DNA of 41,409 nt from Acidobacteriota bacterium (lineage in GTDB: Bacteria > Actinomycetota > Acidimicrobiia > Spongiisociales > UBA5794). Under the pieces are notes generated by a model. The model was not told where the DNA came from. It was given only the letters and a program-made list of their open reading frames with translations, and did not search any database. Both the position numbers and the translations under genes were made by a program. Each line of letters starts with the position of its first letter. The first letter of the stretch is position 1. This document shows, piece by piece, positions 40,822-41,409 of the stretch. The stretch covers positions 1 through 41,409 of the forward strand of contig JADFQA010000028.1 in NCBI GenBank assembly GCA_022562055.1. Reading direction: 5' to 3'.

Positions 40822-41409
40822 GTAAAACGACTTCACGCGAAGATGGGGCAACCGCAATCACGGTGATGATTGTCCTGACGGTCCTTCTAGGTTTCGCCGC
40901 GATAGCTGTTGACGGTGCTGCGGCATGGGCACTGAAGCGCCAAGATCAGTCTGCTGCGGACACGGGGGCCGTTGCCGGCGCAATATTTACCGCCAATCGA
41001 ACCAAGGCCCAGGCGATGGTTGACGCCGAGACCGAAATCATCCGGATAACGTTTGCGACCGTCTCACCGGACATGACCCTAGCTGAGTGGACTACCGAGT
41101 GGGCGAACTGTGCCGACCCGAACAAGCCCGCTCGTTTCGTCGAACCTCCCAACAGCAAATGCATCTCCTTCACATCGAATCTGAGTGAGGTGCGTGTCCA
41201 GACACCGATAATCCCGTGGGCAACAGCGTTCGGAGGCATATTCGGGGTAAGTCAGCTGGACACGTCCGCAGCGGCGGAGGTCAACACGAACCTGATCTCT
41301 CAGGGCGGAGTGTTGCCCTTCGGTATCCCAGGAAACGCCGCGAACGAGACTGAAATTTGCTTGAAGACAGGCGCAAACCCTCAGAATATCGCCCCTTGTG
41401 ATGGGCCCG
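40818..41409 (+). CDS. TadG-like membrane protein, truncated by window end
   Basis: A frame from TTG 40818 (overlapping the TadE stop as TTGA) runs to the window end with no stop, at least 197 codons. It opens with REDGATAITVMIVLTVLLGF and AAIAVDGAAAW, the hydrophobic start of TadG/TadE-type proteins. A luminal stretch with cysteines follows (WANCADPNKPARFVEPPNSK, then VLPFGIPGN). TadG-like proteins anchor pilus assembly. TTG start choice rests on the overlap; ATG 40864 is too far in. Confidence 0.75.
   Translation, partial: MSKTTSREDGATAITVMIVLTVLLGFAAIAVDGAAAWALKRQDQSAADTGAVAGAIFTANRTKAQAMVDAETEIIRITFATVSPDMTLAEWTTEWANCADPNKPARFVEPPNSKCISFTSNLSEVRVQTPIIPWATAFGGIFGVSQLDTSAAAEVNTNLISQGGVLPFGIPGNAANETEICLKTGANPQNIAPCDGP

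Noticed and set aside
1-41409. CRISPR array or restriction-modification system
   Set aside because: No spaced direct repeats of CRISPR size and no methyltransferase or Cas motif was seen; the only tandem repeat is the coding 27-bp repeat.

Overview
The window reads as a chromosomal segment of a moderately high-GC actinomycete. The core block pgsA - gcvH - FHA (GarA-like) - MerR (FtsR-like) - bifunctional nuclease - MerR matches the conserved order around the mycobacterial garA locus. Polyphosphate glucokinase, an F420-type luciferase-like oxidoreductase, an SCO6745-type protein and many GTG starts and possible leaderless starts also fit Actinomycetota. An S-layer-homology fragment and TadE/TadG-like genes make an Acidimicrobiia-like lineage my best guess, but this is inference.

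Layout. (1) 1-2335 is the end of an integrated element: a broken HTH-like ORF, an unknown 221-aa protein, a tyrosine integrase, tandem arm-site-like repeats, and a 3' fragment of tRNA-Pro(GGG) that marks the attachment site. The rest of the element lies left of the window. (2) 2336-4185 is the chromosomal flank, with a Cys-rich small protein, an EEP-family phosphohydrolase and a DUF6941-like protein. (3) 4191-9585 is the core block, extended by a D,D-carboxypeptidase, a phosphoribosyltransferase and a small nuclease-fold-like protein. (4) 9670-12896 is a chain with overlapping ends: gcvT, an unknown 204-aa protein, ppgK and an alpha/beta hydrolase. It ends in two large hairpins, one a perfect 44-bp palindrome. 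(5) 13068-20610 holds housekeeping and catabolic genes: adenosine deaminase, AI-2E exporter family, PqqB-like MBL protein, YqgE, RNase HII, glutaryl-CoA dehydrogenase-like, LLM oxidoreductase, thioesterase and Maf.

(6) 20603-31064 holds a GMC oxidoreductase, an amidohydrolase, a heterodimeric ABC exporter with one degenerate ATP site, and an operon joining a rifampicin-phosphotransferase-like enzyme to two membrane proteins. The second of these carries a ribbon-helix-helix-like domain behind two membrane segments. This operon is the best candidate for an undescribed system. (7) 31092-34128 contains a PAP2 phosphatase, then gene remains (a DUF1304 pseudogene with a CAG-to-TAG type stop, and an SLH/beta-helix chimera) around an SCO6745-like gene. 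(8) 34149-38280 contains an aldehyde dehydrogenase, an EamA transporter, a DUF4349 lipoprotein with an extra DUF11-like domain, and a rhodanese. (9) 38743-41409 contains a DUF5667-like membrane protein with a 27-bp tandem repeat, an ECF-type sigma factor whose gene overlaps a TadE gene, and a TadG-like gene cut by the window end.

Genes that appear to work together: gcvH and gcvT (gcvP is not in the window); FHA and FtsR-like regulators of metabolism and division; the two ABC halves; the Rph-like operon; and the sigma-TadE-TadG unit.
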